From assembly GCF_036227205.1 (NCBI RefSeq), contig NZ_CP109442.1, positions 8,370,001-8,434,000 of the forward strand: DNA of 64,000 nt, given 5' to 3'. This document shows, piece by piece, positions 8,493 through 16,700 of the stretch. The stretch comes from Amycolatopsis sp. NBC_01480. GTDB lineage: Bacteria > Actinomycetota > Actinomycetes > Mycobacteriales > Pseudonocardiaceae. Each line of letters opens with the position of its first letter. Within the stretch, counting starts at the first letter, position 1. A program made the position numbers and the translations under genes. The notes beneath the pieces were generated by a model, which saw only the letters and a list, made by a program, of their open reading frames with translations, was not told the origin of the DNA and made no database searches.

Positions 8493-9299
8493 GTGCGCTC
8501 CCATTCGTATGACGACGTGCTGTCGGGCCCGCGGAAGCGGAAGGTGCCCGAGGTGCCGGCGGAACCCGGCCTGGTGGTCGAAGACCCGGCCAGCGGCTAC
8601 TGCGGCGCGGTGGTGAAGATCGAGTACGGCAACGTCGTCCTCGAAGACGCGCGCGGCCGTCACCGGGTGTTCCCGCTGGCCCCGGCGGCGTTCCTGCTCG
8701 AAGGCAAGCCCGTCACCCTGGTGCCGGTGAAGAAGGCCGCCGCGCCGGTGAAGCGGGTTTCCGCGTCCGGCTCGGTGAAGGTGCAGGGCCTGCAGGCCCG
8801 CGTCGCGCGCGACTCCCGGATCTGGGTCGAGGGCAAACACGACGCCGAGCTGGTCGAGCGCGTCTGGGGCCACGACCTGCGCGTCGAAGGCGTGGTCGTG
8901 GAGCCGCTGGACGGCGTCGACGTCCTGTCCGACCGCATCGCCGAGTTCGGCACCGGCCCCGGGCGGCGGCTCGGCGTGCTCGTCGACCACCTGGTCGCGG
9001 GGAGCAAGGAATCCCGCCTCGTCGAGCAGGTCCGCGACGAGCAGGTGCTGGTCACCGGCCACCCGTACATCGATATCTGGCAGGCCGTGAAACCGTCCGC
9101 CGTCGGCATCCGCGCCTGGCCCGAGATCCCGCGCGGGATCGAGTGGAAAGTCGGCATCTGCGACGCGCTGGGCTGGGGCGAGACCTACGAAGGCTGGCAG
9201 CGGGTGCTGGCCGCGGTGAGCAGCTTCCGGGACCTCGAAACGCCGCTGATCGGCGCCGTCGAGCGGCTCATCGACTTCGTCACCGAGCCGGCGGAGTAG
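8493..9299 (+). CDS. DUF3097 family protein
   Basis: Conserved actinobacterial protein of 268 residues, function unknown. The N-terminal part reads SYDDVLSGPRKRKVPEVP, then a small beta domain (GYCGAVVKIEYGNVVLEDARG). The central segment RIWVEGKHDAELVERVWG followed by DGVDVL resembles a Toprim fold (acidic E and DxD-like positions), which would suit a nucleic-acid role, but this is inference. It starts at GTG 8493 with a candidate -10 directly upstream. It has its own promoter and is not tightly linked to its neighbours. Confidence 0.85.
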   Translation: MRSHSYDDVLSGPRKRKVPEVPAEPGLVVEDPASGYCGAVVKIEYGNVVLEDARGRHRVFPLAPAAFLLEGKPVTLVPVKKAAAPVKRVSASGSVKVQGLQARVARDSRIWVEGKHDAELVERVWGHDLRVEGVVVEPLDGVDVLSDRIAEFGTGPGRRLGVLVDHLVAGSKESRLVEQVRDEQVLVTGHPYIDIWQAVKPSAVGIRAWPEIPRGIEWKVGICDALGWGETYEGWQRVLAAVSSFRDLETPLIGAVERLIDFVTEPAE

Positions 9300-9323
9300 C
9301 GCGATTATGTCCCTTTTGTCCAA

Positions 9324-9350
9324 GGTCACGCGTCGGTCACGTCGGGTCAC
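9324..9350 (+). promoter_or_regulatory. Triple GGTCAC direct repeat upstream of nfeD-like gene
   Basis: GGTCAC occurs at 9324, 9335 and 9345, spaced 11 and 10 bp. This spacing and sequence are like the direct-repeat units bound by PhoP or GlnR-type response regulators in actinomycetes. The start codon of the NfeD gene is 41 bp downstream. Confidence 0.35.
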
Positions 9351-9390
9351 TTGCCCGGTGCGAACCGACGCGATCTGAGAGCATGAGGCC

Positions 9391-9825
9391 ATGGCAGCGG
9401 CTCTGATCTGGCTGATCGTCGGCATCGTCCTGATGATCGCCGAAGTGCTCTCCGGCGACTTCGTCCTGATCATGCTCGGGATCGCCGCGCTGCTCGGCGC
9501 CGGCTCCGCGGCGATCACCGGAAACCCGGTCATCGACGTCGCGGTGTTCGCCGTCAGCTCGGTCGGGCTGATCGTGCTCGCGCGCCCCGCGCTCAAGCGC
9601 CGCTTCCTCGCCGGCTCCCACATCGCCACCGGCATCGACGCCCTGGTCGGCGCCCGCGCCGTGGTCGTGTCCACAGTGGACTACGACGCCGGCCAGGTGA
9701 AGATCGGCGGCGAGGTCTGGTCCGCCCGCGCCGTGCACGAGGCCCAGCCGCCGATCGCGCCCGGCACCAGCGTCACCGTCGTCGAGATCTCCGGTGCCAC
9801 CGCGGTGGTGGACATCCTCTCGTGA
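9391..9825 (+). CDS. NfeD family membrane protein
   Basis: Short NfeD1b-type protein of 144 residues. Two or three hydrophobic segments cover residues 1-70 (IWLIVGIVLMIAEVLSG begins the first), followed by a C-terminal OB-fold domain (about 80-144: LVGARAVVVSTVDYDAGQVKIGG). NfeD proteins partner SPFH/stomatin proteins, and the SPFH gene follows after 55 bp, so they probably form a membrane microdomain or quality-control complex. The ATG at 9391 has only a weak upstream GAGG (9382-9385) as ribosome-binding site. Confidence 0.9.
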   Translation: MAAALIWLIVGIVLMIAEVLSGDFVLIMLGIAALLGAGSAAITGNPVIDVAVFAVSSVGLIVLARPALKRRFLAGSHIATGIDALVGARAVVVSTVDYDAGQVKIGGEVWSARAVHEAQPPIAPGTSVTVVEISGATAVVDILS

Positions 9826-9880
9826 CCCCAGAACGTCCGGGAAAGTCCAGGAAAACGGTACTAGGTAAGGGGAGAAGCTC

Positions 9881-11296
9881 TTGTCGACAATAGCGATCGT
9901 CGTGGTCGCGCTGCTGGCCCTGTTCGTCATCATCACGGTGGTCAAGGCGATCATGGTGGTGCCACAGGCGCAGTCGGCGGTGATCGAGCGCCTCGGGCGG
10001 TTCCGCACGGTCGCCTCGCCCGGCCTGACGTTCCTGGTGCCGTTCCTGGACAAGGTCCGCGCGCGGATCGACCTGCGCGAGCAGGTCGTCTCGTTCCCGC
10101 CGCAGCCGGTGATCACCGAGGACAACCTGACGGTGAACATCGACACCGTCGTGTACTTCCAGGTCACCGACTCGCGCGCCGCGGTGTACGAGATCTCGAA
10201 CTACATCATCGGCGTCGAGCAGCTCACCACCACCACGCTCCGGAACGTGGTCGGCGGCATGAGCCTGGAGGAGACGCTGACCTCCCGCGACGCGATCAAC
10301 ACCCAGCTGCGCGGCGTGCTCGACGAGGCCACCGGCCGCTGGGGCATCCGCGTCGCGCGCGTCGAGCTGAAGGCGATCGAGCCGCCCGCGTCGATCCAGG
10401 ACTCGATGGAGAAGCAGATGCGCGCGGACCGGGAGAAGCGCGCGATGATCCTCACCGCGGAAGGCCAGCGGGAGTCCTCCATCAAGACCGCGGAAGGCCA
10501 GAAGCAGAGCCAGATCCTCTCCGCGGAAGGCCAGAAGCAGGCGGCGATCCTCGCGGCCGAGGCCGAGCGGCAGTCCCGCATCCTGCGCGCGCAGGGTGAA
10601 CGGGCCGCCCGCTACCTTCAGGCGCAGGGCCAGGCGAAGGCGATCGAGAAGGTGTTCGCCGCCATCAAGGCCGGCCGCCCGACGCCCGAGGTGCTCGCGT
10701 ACCAGTACCTGCAGACCCTGCCGCAGCTCGCACAGGGCGACGCGAACAAGGTCTGGATGATCCCCAGCGACTACGGCAAGGCCCTCGAAGGCTTCGCCCG
10801 CGCGCTCGGCGCCCCCGGCGACGACGGCGTCTTCCGCTACGAGCCGCCGAAGGACGACAGCCCCCAGCGGCCCGAGCTCGAGGACGAAGAGGTCGCCGGC
10901 TGGTTCGACACCTCCAGCGACCCGAAGGTCGCCGAGGCCGTCGCCGCCGCGGAAGCCGTGGCCCGCAAGGAGGTTCCGGGGCCGCTCGGCACCGAGCGGC
11001 CCCGCCGCGCCATCGGCCCCGCCTCCTCGGCCGACGACGTCGAAGAGGAAGAGGACGCGCTTCCGCCGGCCCTGGCTCCGCAGCCCTCGAGCCCGCCGCC
11101 GGGAGTCCAGCAGCGCCAGCAGCAGGGCCCGCCGTCGCTCCCGCAGCCGCAGCAGCCGCCGACCCCGCCGGGCGGCCCGTACCAGGGCCCGCCCGCGCAG
11201 TTCGGCGGCCCGCCGCAGCAGAGCCCGGGCAGCGGCCCGTTCCCGCAGCAGGGCCCGTTCGGCGGCCCGCAGGGCGGACCTCCTCAACAGCGCTGA
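9881..11296 (+). CDS. SPFH/band-7 (stomatin/flotillin-like) membrane protein
   Basis: Protein of 471 residues. A single N-terminal hydrophobic anchor (residues 2-25) is followed by the SPFH domain (about 27-190, with VPQAQSAVIERLGRF). A helical stretch carries repeated EGQ/EAERQ units, ILTAEGQRE, IKTAEGQKQ, ILSAEGQKQ and ILAAEAERQ (about 187-230). The last 110 residues are Pro/Gln/Gly-rich and probably disordered. The start is TTG 9881 with GGGGAGAAG upstream. It pairs with the NfeD gene. SPFH proteins organise lipid microdomains; the long PQG tail is longer than in most stomatins. Confidence 0.92.
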   Translation: MSTIAIVVVALLALFVIITVVKAIMVVPQAQSAVIERLGRFRTVASPGLTFLVPFLDKVRARIDLREQVVSFPPQPVITEDNLTVNIDTVVYFQVTDSRAAVYEISNYIIGVEQLTTTTLRNVVGGMSLEETLTSRDAINTQLRGVLDEATGRWGIRVARVELKAIEPPASIQDSMEKQMRADREKRAMILTAEGQRESSIKTAEGQKQSQILSAEGQKQAAILAAEAERQSRILRAQGERAARYLQAQGQAKAIEKVFAAIKAGRPTPEVLAYQYLQTLPQLAQGDANKVWMIPSDYGKALEGFARALGAPGDDGVFRYEPPKDDSPQRPELEDEEVAGWFDTSSDPKVAEAVAAAEAVARKEVPGPLGTERPRRAIGPASSADDVEEEEDALPPALAPQPSSPPPGVQQRQQQGPPSLPQPQQPPTPPGGPYQGPPAQFGGPPQQSPGSGPFPQQGPFGGPQGGPPQQR

Positions 11297-11304
11297 GCAC
11301 GAAA

Positions 11305-11341
11305 GAAGCGGGGCCTCGCCACCACGGCGGGGCCCCGCTTC
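11305..11341. terminator. Strong hairpin between convergent SPFH and MFS genes
   Basis: Stem GAAGCGGGGCC at 11305-11315 pairs perfectly with GGCCCCGCTTC at 11331-11341, with a partly self-paired 15-nt loop. It lies 8 bp after the SPFH stop and 10 bp before the MFS stop, and can serve both strands. Confidence 0.85.
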
Positions 11342-11351
11342 TCGGGTCAGC

Positions 11352-12695
11352 TCAACGGGAGTAGACGCTCAAGTCGGTGATGTCGGCCTTCGACCGGTCC
11401 GGCAGCGCGATCACACACAGGATCGTGACTACCGCCGACAACACGATGTAGATCGAGATCGAGTACGGCGTGCCCGTCTTGTGCAGCAGCCAGGTCGCCA
11501 GCAACGGCGCCGGCCCGCCCGCGAACACCGAAGCCAGCTGATAACCCAGCCCCGCCCCGCCGTACCGCAGATGCGTCGGGAAGCTCTCGCCGATCAGCGC
11601 CGCCTGCGGCCCGTACTGCAGCGCGTGCGCGATCAGCGAAACGATGATCACGACGAAGATCAGCGCGTGCCCGCTGTGGCTCAGCACGGTGAAGTACGGG
11701 AAGGCGATCGCGGCCGTGAGCACGGAACCGGTGAGGTACACCTGTTTCCGCCCGATCCGATCGGACAGCTGCGAGAACACCGGGATCAGCACCAGCTCCG
11801 CCGCCGCGCCGACGAGCACCGCGGTGAGCACGAAGGTGTTGCTGAATTCCGGCCGCTGCACCACATACACGAGCACGTAGCTGGTGAACAGGTAGAACGG
11901 CAGCTGCTCGCTGAACCGCAGCCCGGCCGAGAGCAGGATCTCGCGCCAGTGGTGGCGCACCGCGTCCTTCACCGGCGCGCGCGAGGTCTTCTTGTCCGCC
12001 ACCACGGCGGCGAACATCGGGGTCTCCAGGATCCGCAGCCGGATCACCAGGCCGATGCCCACCAGCACCAGGCTCAGCAGGAACGGGATCCGCCAGCCCC
12101 ACGCGTCGAAATCGGCGCGCGACAGCGTGGCCGAAAGCAGCGTCATGCCGCCCGTGCCGAGCACCAGCCCGACCGGAACGCCGACCTGGGCGAAGCTCGC
12201 GAGCAGCCCGCGCCGGCGTTGATCGCCCCATTCCATCGCGAGCAGCACCGAGCCGCTCCACTCACCGCCGATCGCGATCCCTTGCACCAGCCGCAAAAGC
12301 ACCAGGATCAACGGCGCGGCGAACCCGATCGCCGCCGTGCCCGGCAGCAGCCCGACCACCGCCGAGGACAGGCCCATCAGCAGCAGCGTGACGATCAGCG
12401 TGGTCTTGCGGCCCAGCCGGTCGCCCCAGTGCCCGAAGATCGCCGCGCCCACCGGACGCGCCGCGAACCCGACCGCGTAGGTCGCGAACGACTGCATCAC
12501 CCCGGCGTAACCCGTGGACGAGGGGAAGAACAGATGCGGGAAGACGAGTGCCGCGGCGGTGTTGTAGAGGAAGAAGTCGTACCACTCGATGGTCGTGCCG
12601 ATCGACCCGGCCAGGGCCGCCCGCCGGACTTGGACCCGGCGGTCGCGGGCGGAAGCGTCGACTGACTGGGTGACCTCGTTGTCGCCTAGAACCAT
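11352..12695 (-). CDS. MFS transporter, metabolite:H+ symporter (MHS) family
   Basis: Inner-membrane symporter of 447 residues with about 12 membrane segments. The N-terminus IGTTIEWYDFFLYNTAAALVF and the loop 2-3 motif GHWGDRLGRKTT mark the MHS family of proton-coupled uptake systems for organic acids or betaines. The substrate is not predictable. I chose ATG 12695, which has GAGAGG about 8 bp upstream, over a longer reading to 12767. A TCACAC-N4-GTGTGA dyad overlaps its -10. The stop faces the SPFH gene across a hairpin terminator. Confidence 0.9.
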   Translation of the reverse strand: MVLGDNEVTQSVDASARDRRVQVRRAALAGSIGTTIEWYDFFLYNTAAALVFPHLFFPSSTGYAGVMQSFATYAVGFAARPVGAAIFGHWGDRLGRKTTLIVTLLLMGLSSAVVGLLPGTAAIGFAAPLILVLLRLVQGIAIGGEWSGSVLLAMEWGDQRRRGLLASFAQVGVPVGLVLGTGGMTLLSATLSRADFDAWGWRIPFLLSLVLVGIGLVIRLRILETPMFAAVVADKKTSRAPVKDAVRHHWREILLSAGLRFSEQLPFYLFTSYVLVYVVQRPEFSNTFVLTAVLVGAAAELVLIPVFSQLSDRIGRKQVYLTGSVLTAAIAFPYFTVLSHSGHALIFVVIIVSLIAHALQYGPQAALIGESFPTHLRYGGAGLGYQLASVFAGGPAPLLATWLLHKTGTPYSISIYIVLSAVVTILCVIALPDRSKADITDLSVYSR

Positions 12696-12721
12696 GTTTC
12701 GCACACCTCTCGTGACTGGCG

Positions 12722-12737
12722 TCACACCATAGTGTGA
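12722..12737 (-). promoter_or_regulatory. Operator dyad overlapping MFS gene -10
   Basis: TCACAC-CATA-GTGTGA is a 6-4-6 inverted repeat. Read on the minus strand it contains TATGGT, a good -10 hexamer, 31 bp from the MFS ATG, so a repressor bound here would block transcription. No regulator gene is adjacent. Confidence 0.5.
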
Positions 12738-12812
12738 GGTATGTCGGGGTGCTTGACGATTCCTCACCGCCGAAACGGGCTGACTGTTTCGGGCAGTGAC
12801 CGAATCCGGGGG

Positions 12813-13325
12813 CTAGGTGACGGTCCGCTCCCACCGGACCTCGCCGTCCTCGACGATCCCGGTCGGCGTGAGCCCGAGGTGCCGGGCGACGGCGGCCGAG
12901 GCGGCGTGCTCCGGGTGGATGTGCGCGAAGACGCCGGTGACGCCGCGCGCGTCCAGCCAGCCGAGCATCAGCGCCGCCGCTTCCCGGGCCAGTCCCTGGC
13001 CCTGCCACCGCGCGTCGATCAGCCAGGCCACCTCCGCGGACGCCAGATCCCGGCCGACGGTCGCCTGCACGAACCCGGCCGCCGGCCCGTCCGCGGTATC
13101 GCGCACCACCCAGTTCAGCCACCACTGGCTGCCGTCCCCGGACCGGCCGACCGACTGCCGGGCATACCGGGCACGCAACTCGTGGGGCGTCGGCGGCTCA
13201 CCGCCGGTGAAGGCGTAGAGCCGGGGGTCGGCCAGCACGGGGTGCATCTCGTCGGAGTGCCCGGGGCGCAAGGGTTCCAGGCTCAGCCGGGGACCGGTCA
13301 GCGGCTCGGCCCGCAGCTCGTCCAT
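12813..13325 (-). CDS. GNAT family N-acetyltransferase
   Basis: Acetyl-CoA-dependent acetyltransferase of 170 residues of the RimJ/RimL-like branch (N-terminus GPRLSLEPLRPGHSDEM). The acetyl-CoA-binding motif A is seen as ARWQGQGLAREAAALML (about residues 105-121), followed by FAHIHPEHAASAAVARHLGL, where family members contact the cofactor. The ATG at 13325 fits the family N-terminus; upstream in-frame sequence belongs to the opposite-strand tetR. Its substrate, a protein N-terminus or a small amine, is unknown. It is divergent from the TetR gene at 13420. Confidence 0.87.
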   Translation of the reverse strand: MDELRAEPLTGPRLSLEPLRPGHSDEMHPVLADPRLYAFTGGEPPTPHELRARYARQSVGRSGDGSQWWLNWVVRDTADGPAAGFVQATVGRDLASAEVAWLIDARWQGQGLAREAAALMLGWLDARGVTGVFAHIHPEHAASAAVARHLGLTPTGIVEDGEVRWERTVT

Positions 13326-13419
13326 GGCCGGCAAGCCTAGCGGCCGGCTCAGTGCCGTTTGCGTGCCGGAACACGTGCTCAGCGTGCTGCCCGGCGAGGC
13401 CCGGCTACCATCAGGCACC

Positions 13420-14010
13420 GTGACGGACCCGAAACCGCTGCGCGCCGACGCCCGGCGCAACCGCGCCAAGGTGCTCGAAGCCGCCGAGACGGTCTTCGCG
13501 GCCAAGGGCACCAGCGCGCCGACCGAAGAGGTCGCGCGCCAGGCCGGTGTCGGCGTCGGCACGGTGTTCCGGCATTTCCCGACCAAGGAGGCACTGCTCG
13601 AGGCGGTGCTCCACGTGCGGCTGCGCCGGTTCGTGGACGAGGCGGAGGCCGTGGTCGCACAGAACTCGGCCGACCCGGGCGCCGCGTTCTTCTCGTTCCT
13701 GACCAGCTGGGTCGAGATGTCCAGCGCCAAGACCGCGTACTTCGAGGCCCTCAGCGCGGCAGGCGTGAACGTCGAGTTCGCCCGGCACGAGATCGGCGTC
13801 CGGCTGCTCGGCGCGCTCGGCGTGCTGATGGGCCGCGCGCAGGAGGCCGGCGCGGTGCGGTCCGACCTCGTCGTCGCGGAGCTGATCCCGGTGATCATCG
13901 GCACTGCGAAGGCAGCCGAGCACGTCGGCGCCGACGGTGCCCTGCGCGACCGCATCATCGCGGTCCTGTTCGACGGCCTCCGCTCGGCCGTCGCCTACCA
14001 CCAAGCCTGA
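13420..14010 (+). CDS. TetR-family transcriptional regulator
   Basis: Regulator of 196 residues. The helix-turn-helix covers about residues 8-55 (ADARRNRAKVLEAAETVF through VFRHFPTKEALLEAV), and the C-terminal domain resembles the SCO4850-like TetR C-terminal class. I chose GTG 13420; TACCAT at 13406-13411 lies 8 bp before it, so the mRNA may be leaderless. A longer frame to 13324 would overlap the divergent GNAT gene. Its 3' end overlaps the convergent GDSL gene by 16 bp. The GNAT gene is the nearest likely target. Confidence 0.85.
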   Translation: MTDPKPLRADARRNRAKVLEAAETVFAAKGTSAPTEEVARQAGVGVGTVFRHFPTKEALLEAVLHVRLRRFVDEAEAVVAQNSADPGAAFFSFLTSWVEMSSAKTAYFEALSAAGVNVEFARHEIGVRLLGALGVLMGRAQEAGAVRSDLVVAELIPVIIGTAKAAEHVGADGALRDRIIAVLFDGLRSAVAYHQA

Positions 14011-14795
14011 GCTGCGGTCAGTTGTGCGGTGAGAAAGCCGGGCCGACCGGCTCCAGCGTCGGCCGCTTCGGGCTGAGCGTCGCCGGAGGATTCGCCGCGC
14101 AGCCGCCGCTGCACCCACGGCATCGCGTGCTCGCGGCTCCACCGCAGGTTCTCCGCCCGCCGCTCGCGGGGGCTGAGCTGCGGGCGCGGGCCCAGCTCCG
14201 CCGGGACTAGGTCGTGCTCGATTCCCAGCAGGCCCAGCAGTTCGATCGCGATCTCGGTGTGCCCGAGCGCGTTCAGGTGCAGCCGGTCCGCGGCCCACAG
14301 CCGCCGGTCGCGCAGCTGCCGCATGGCCCACATGTCCACCAGCAGCGCGCCATGCCGGGCGGCGATGCCGCGGACGTGCTCGTTGTAGATCGCGACGCGG
14401 CCGCGGATGGTCCGGAACAGCGCGTCCTCGACCCCGTCGACGCCGGTGAAGAGGACCACTCGCGCGCCACTGGCCCGCAGCCGTTCGACGGTGCCCTCGT
14501 AGGCGTCGGTCAGCGCGTCGACGTCGACCTTGGGGCGCATCAGGTCGTTTCCACCCGCATACAGCGTGACCAGATCCGGTTGCATGGCGAGCGCCGGCTC
14601 GATCTGCTCGGCCAGCACCTGCGGCAGCAGCTTGCCGCGGATGGCGAGGTTGGCGTAGCGGAACTCCGGGTCCCGCGCACCCAGCACCTCGGCGACGCGG
14701 TCGGCCCAGCCCCGCACACCGTTCGGCGCCGTGGGGTCGTCGTCGCCGACGCCCTCGGTGAAGGAGTCACCCAAACAAACTAAGCGGTTGGTCAC
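13995..14795 (-). CDS. SGNH/GDSL hydrolase family protein
   Basis: Esterase/lipase-fold protein of 266 residues. Block I is LVCLGDSFTEGVGDD (nucleophile serine at residue 11), block III is LYAGGNDLMRP, and the catalytic Asp/His pair is in WAADRLHLNALGH. The start is GTG 14795; longer frames upstream lie in the divergent nadK promoter. There is no signal peptide, unlike secreted lipases, so a cytoplasmic acyl-ester substrate is likely. The C-terminal 80 residues, rich in Arg and Ala, extend past the SGNH core. Confidence 0.88.
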   Translation of the reverse strand: MTNRLVCLGDSFTEGVGDDDPTAPNGVRGWADRVAEVLGARDPEFRYANLAIRGKLLPQVLAEQIEPALAMQPDLVTLYAGGNDLMRPKVDVDALTDAYEGTVERLRASGARVVLFTGVDGVEDALFRTIRGRVAIYNEHVRGIAARHGALLVDMWAMRQLRDRRLWAADRLHLNALGHTEIAIELLGLLGIEHDLVPAELGPRPQLSPRERRAENLRWSREHAMPWVQRRLRGESSGDAQPEAADAGAGRPGFLTAQLTAAQAWW

Positions 14796-14907
14796 GGCGC
14801 TGATCTTAACCGCAGGCCCCGTCGGGGATCTCGCCAAGCCGGGCCGTTCCGGGGGAGACTGGCGCCATGACCATCCGGGAACGTCCTCGTGAAGGGGCCC
14901 GCTGACG

Positions 14908-15810
14908 ATGCACTCCGCAGGCTTGGTGCTGCACCCCCGGCGGGACTCGGCGGCGGCGGTCGCCGCGGTCCTGGGCTGGGCGACGAACCGGGGCATCGAA
15001 ATCCTCGGCATCGCGGACGAGATCGACCGGCTGGACTGCGCCGCCGTGCCGGTCACGCCCGAGGAGCTGGGCAGCCGGTCCGACCTGGTGGTCAGCCTCG
15101 GCGGCGACGGGACCATGCTGCGCGCGATGCGGCTGGCCGACCGTCAGCGCGCCCCGGTGCTCGGTGTCAACCTGGGCAAGCTCGGCTTCCTGGCCGAGGT
15201 CGACGTGCCCGATCTGCCCGACGCGCTCTCGGCCATCGACGGGCAGGACTTCACCGTCGAGCCCCGCCTGGCCGTCGACGCGACCATGCGGGGCAAGACC
15301 GTGACCGCGTTCAACGACGTGGCCGTGGTGCGGGTGCCGGGTGACGGCAGCGCAGTGGTCGCGGTGCGGGTGAACGACCAGCCGTTCGTCAGCTACGCGG
15401 CCGACGCGGTGATCGTCGCGACCCCGACCGGCTCCACCGCGTACAGCTTCTCCGCGGGCGGCCCGATCACCAGCCCGGCCGTCGAGGCGTTGCTCGTCAC
15501 ACCCGCCGCGCCGCACTCGGCGTACAGCCGCGGGGTGGTCCTGTCCGTGCACGACACGGTGGCGCTGGAGGTGCTGCCCTCCAGCGGACGGCTGGCGGTC
15601 GAGGTGGACGGGCAGGTCGCCGGCTACGTCGAGCCTGGTGACAGCATCGACCTGTGCTCACGGCCCAGCGCCGCGCGGGTCGTCCGGCTCGGCATGACCA
15701 CGTTTTTCCAACGCGCCAGGCGAAAGCTGCGCCTGACCGACTCCGCGGAGATCCCGTCCGTCTGGCCCGGCGATCGTGGCCTTTCGGGCGATGATCTGCC
15801 GATCGGGTGA
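14908..15810 (+). CDS. nadK: NAD kinase
   Basis: ATP-dependent phosphorylation of NAD+ to NADP+, a cytosolic essential step. The protein is 300 residues, the usual length. Diagnostic motifs are SLGGDGTMLRA (GGDG at 65-68) and TPTGSTAYSFSAGGPI (about 172-187). The ATG follows AAGGGG by about 10 bp. A 12-codon reading frame (14867-14905) with its own GGGGGAG ends 2 bp before the start and might be a leader, but could be chance. This paralogue is short at the C-terminus and not beside recN, as housekeeping nadK often is, so it may be a second copy. Confidence 0.93.
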   Translation: MHSAGLVLHPRRDSAAAVAAVLGWATNRGIEILGIADEIDRLDCAAVPVTPEELGSRSDLVVSLGGDGTMLRAMRLADRQRAPVLGVNLGKLGFLAEVDVPDLPDALSAIDGQDFTVEPRLAVDATMRGKTVTAFNDVAVVRVPGDGSAVVAVRVNDQPFVSYAADAVIVATPTGSTAYSFSAGGPITSPAVEALLVTPAAPHSAYSRGVVLSVHDTVALEVLPSSGRLAVEVDGQVAGYVEPGDSIDLCSRPSAARVVRLGMTTFFQRARRKLRLTDSAEIPSVWPGDRGLSGDDLPIG

Positions 15811-15836
15811 ACTTCCGGCCCCTGTCACCCGTCTAG

Positions 15837-16700
15837 GTGAGTGTGAAGAAGAGTTCCGGCCGGAAACCGGCCCGTCCCGGTGCGCTGGCTCTTGCCATCG
15901 TTGTCGGCGCCGGGGTCGCCGGCACCTACGTCAGCGTCCAGAAGGTGGAGGCGGCCGACGAGCACCCGGTGGCCGAAGGGGCCAGCGGGCAGAGCGTTCA
16001 CCCTGCCTCGGCGCTTCCGGCCAAGCCGGCGCTGCCGCCCAGCGTGATGCCGTTCAACGCGAAGCTGCACTCCGACAACATCCCGCTGCCCACCGGCGGG
16101 GTGCGCAGCGGCGGCTGCAGCGGCTCGCTGATCGCCGCGGACTGGATCATCACCGCCGGGCACTGCTTTCACGACGTCAACATGGTCCGGACCGGCGGGA
16201 AGCCGGACTTCACCATGAACGTGACCATCGGCAAGATCACCGACTCCGACCCGCGCGGGCACGTGGTGCAGGTAGTGGACGTGCGCCAGTCGGCGGTCAA
16301 CGACCTCGCGCTGGCCCGGCTGAGCACCCCGATCACCGACATCAAGCCGCTGTCCCTGCCGGACCGCGCGCCGAAGGTCGACGACCCGCTGTCGTTCGCC
16401 GGCTGGGGCGCGCTCTCGGCCAACGACACCGTCCAGTCCGACCACCTCAAGCACGGCCGGTTCACGGTGAAGAAGGTGCACCAGTACGAGCTGGAGATCG
16501 ACTCGGTCGATCCGCGGACCGTCGAGAACAGCCCGTGCCCCGACGACTCGGGCTCCCCGTACTTCATCCCCGACGGCGACCAGAACGGGCAGATCGTGGC
16601 GGTGGAGAACAACGGGCCGGACTGCCCGCAGCCCGGCCTGGAAACCACCGCCCGCGTGGACGCCGTGGTCAGCTGGATCCACAAGCAGATCGACGGCTAG
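15837..16700 (+). CDS. Secreted trypsin-like serine protease (S1)
   Basis: Protein of 287 residues with an Arg/Lys-rich N-terminus and a hydrophobic segment (residues 16-33) acting as signal peptide or anchor. The chymotrypsin fold follows from about residue 85. The triad is visible as ITAGHC (His109), NDLALARL (Asp156) and CPDDSGSPYF (Ser238). The usual GDSGGP is DDSGSP, so the oxyanion-hole glycine is replaced by Asp. The GTG at 15837 is used; another GTG at 15843 is possible. The stop overlaps the convergent XRE gene by 4 bp. Confidence 0.86.
   Translation: MSVKKSSGRKPARPGALALAIVVGAGVAGTYVSVQKVEAADEHPVAEGASGQSVHPASALPAKPALPPSVMPFNAKLHSDNIPLPTGGVRSGGCSGSLIAADWIITAGHCFHDVNMVRTGGKPDFTMNVTIGKITDSDPRGHVVQVVDVRQSAVNDLALARLSTPITDIKPLSLPDRAPKVDDPLSFAGWGALSANDTVQSDHLKHGRFTVKKVHQYELEIDSVDPRTVENSPCPDDSGSPYFIPDGDQNGQIVAVENNGPDCPQPGLETTARVDAVVSWIHKQIDG

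Noticed and set aside
14867..14905. 12-codon frame before nadK
   Set aside because: It has a GGGGGAG upstream and ends 2 bp before nadK, but such short frames are frequent and there is no attenuator structure; left as a remark in the nadK entry.
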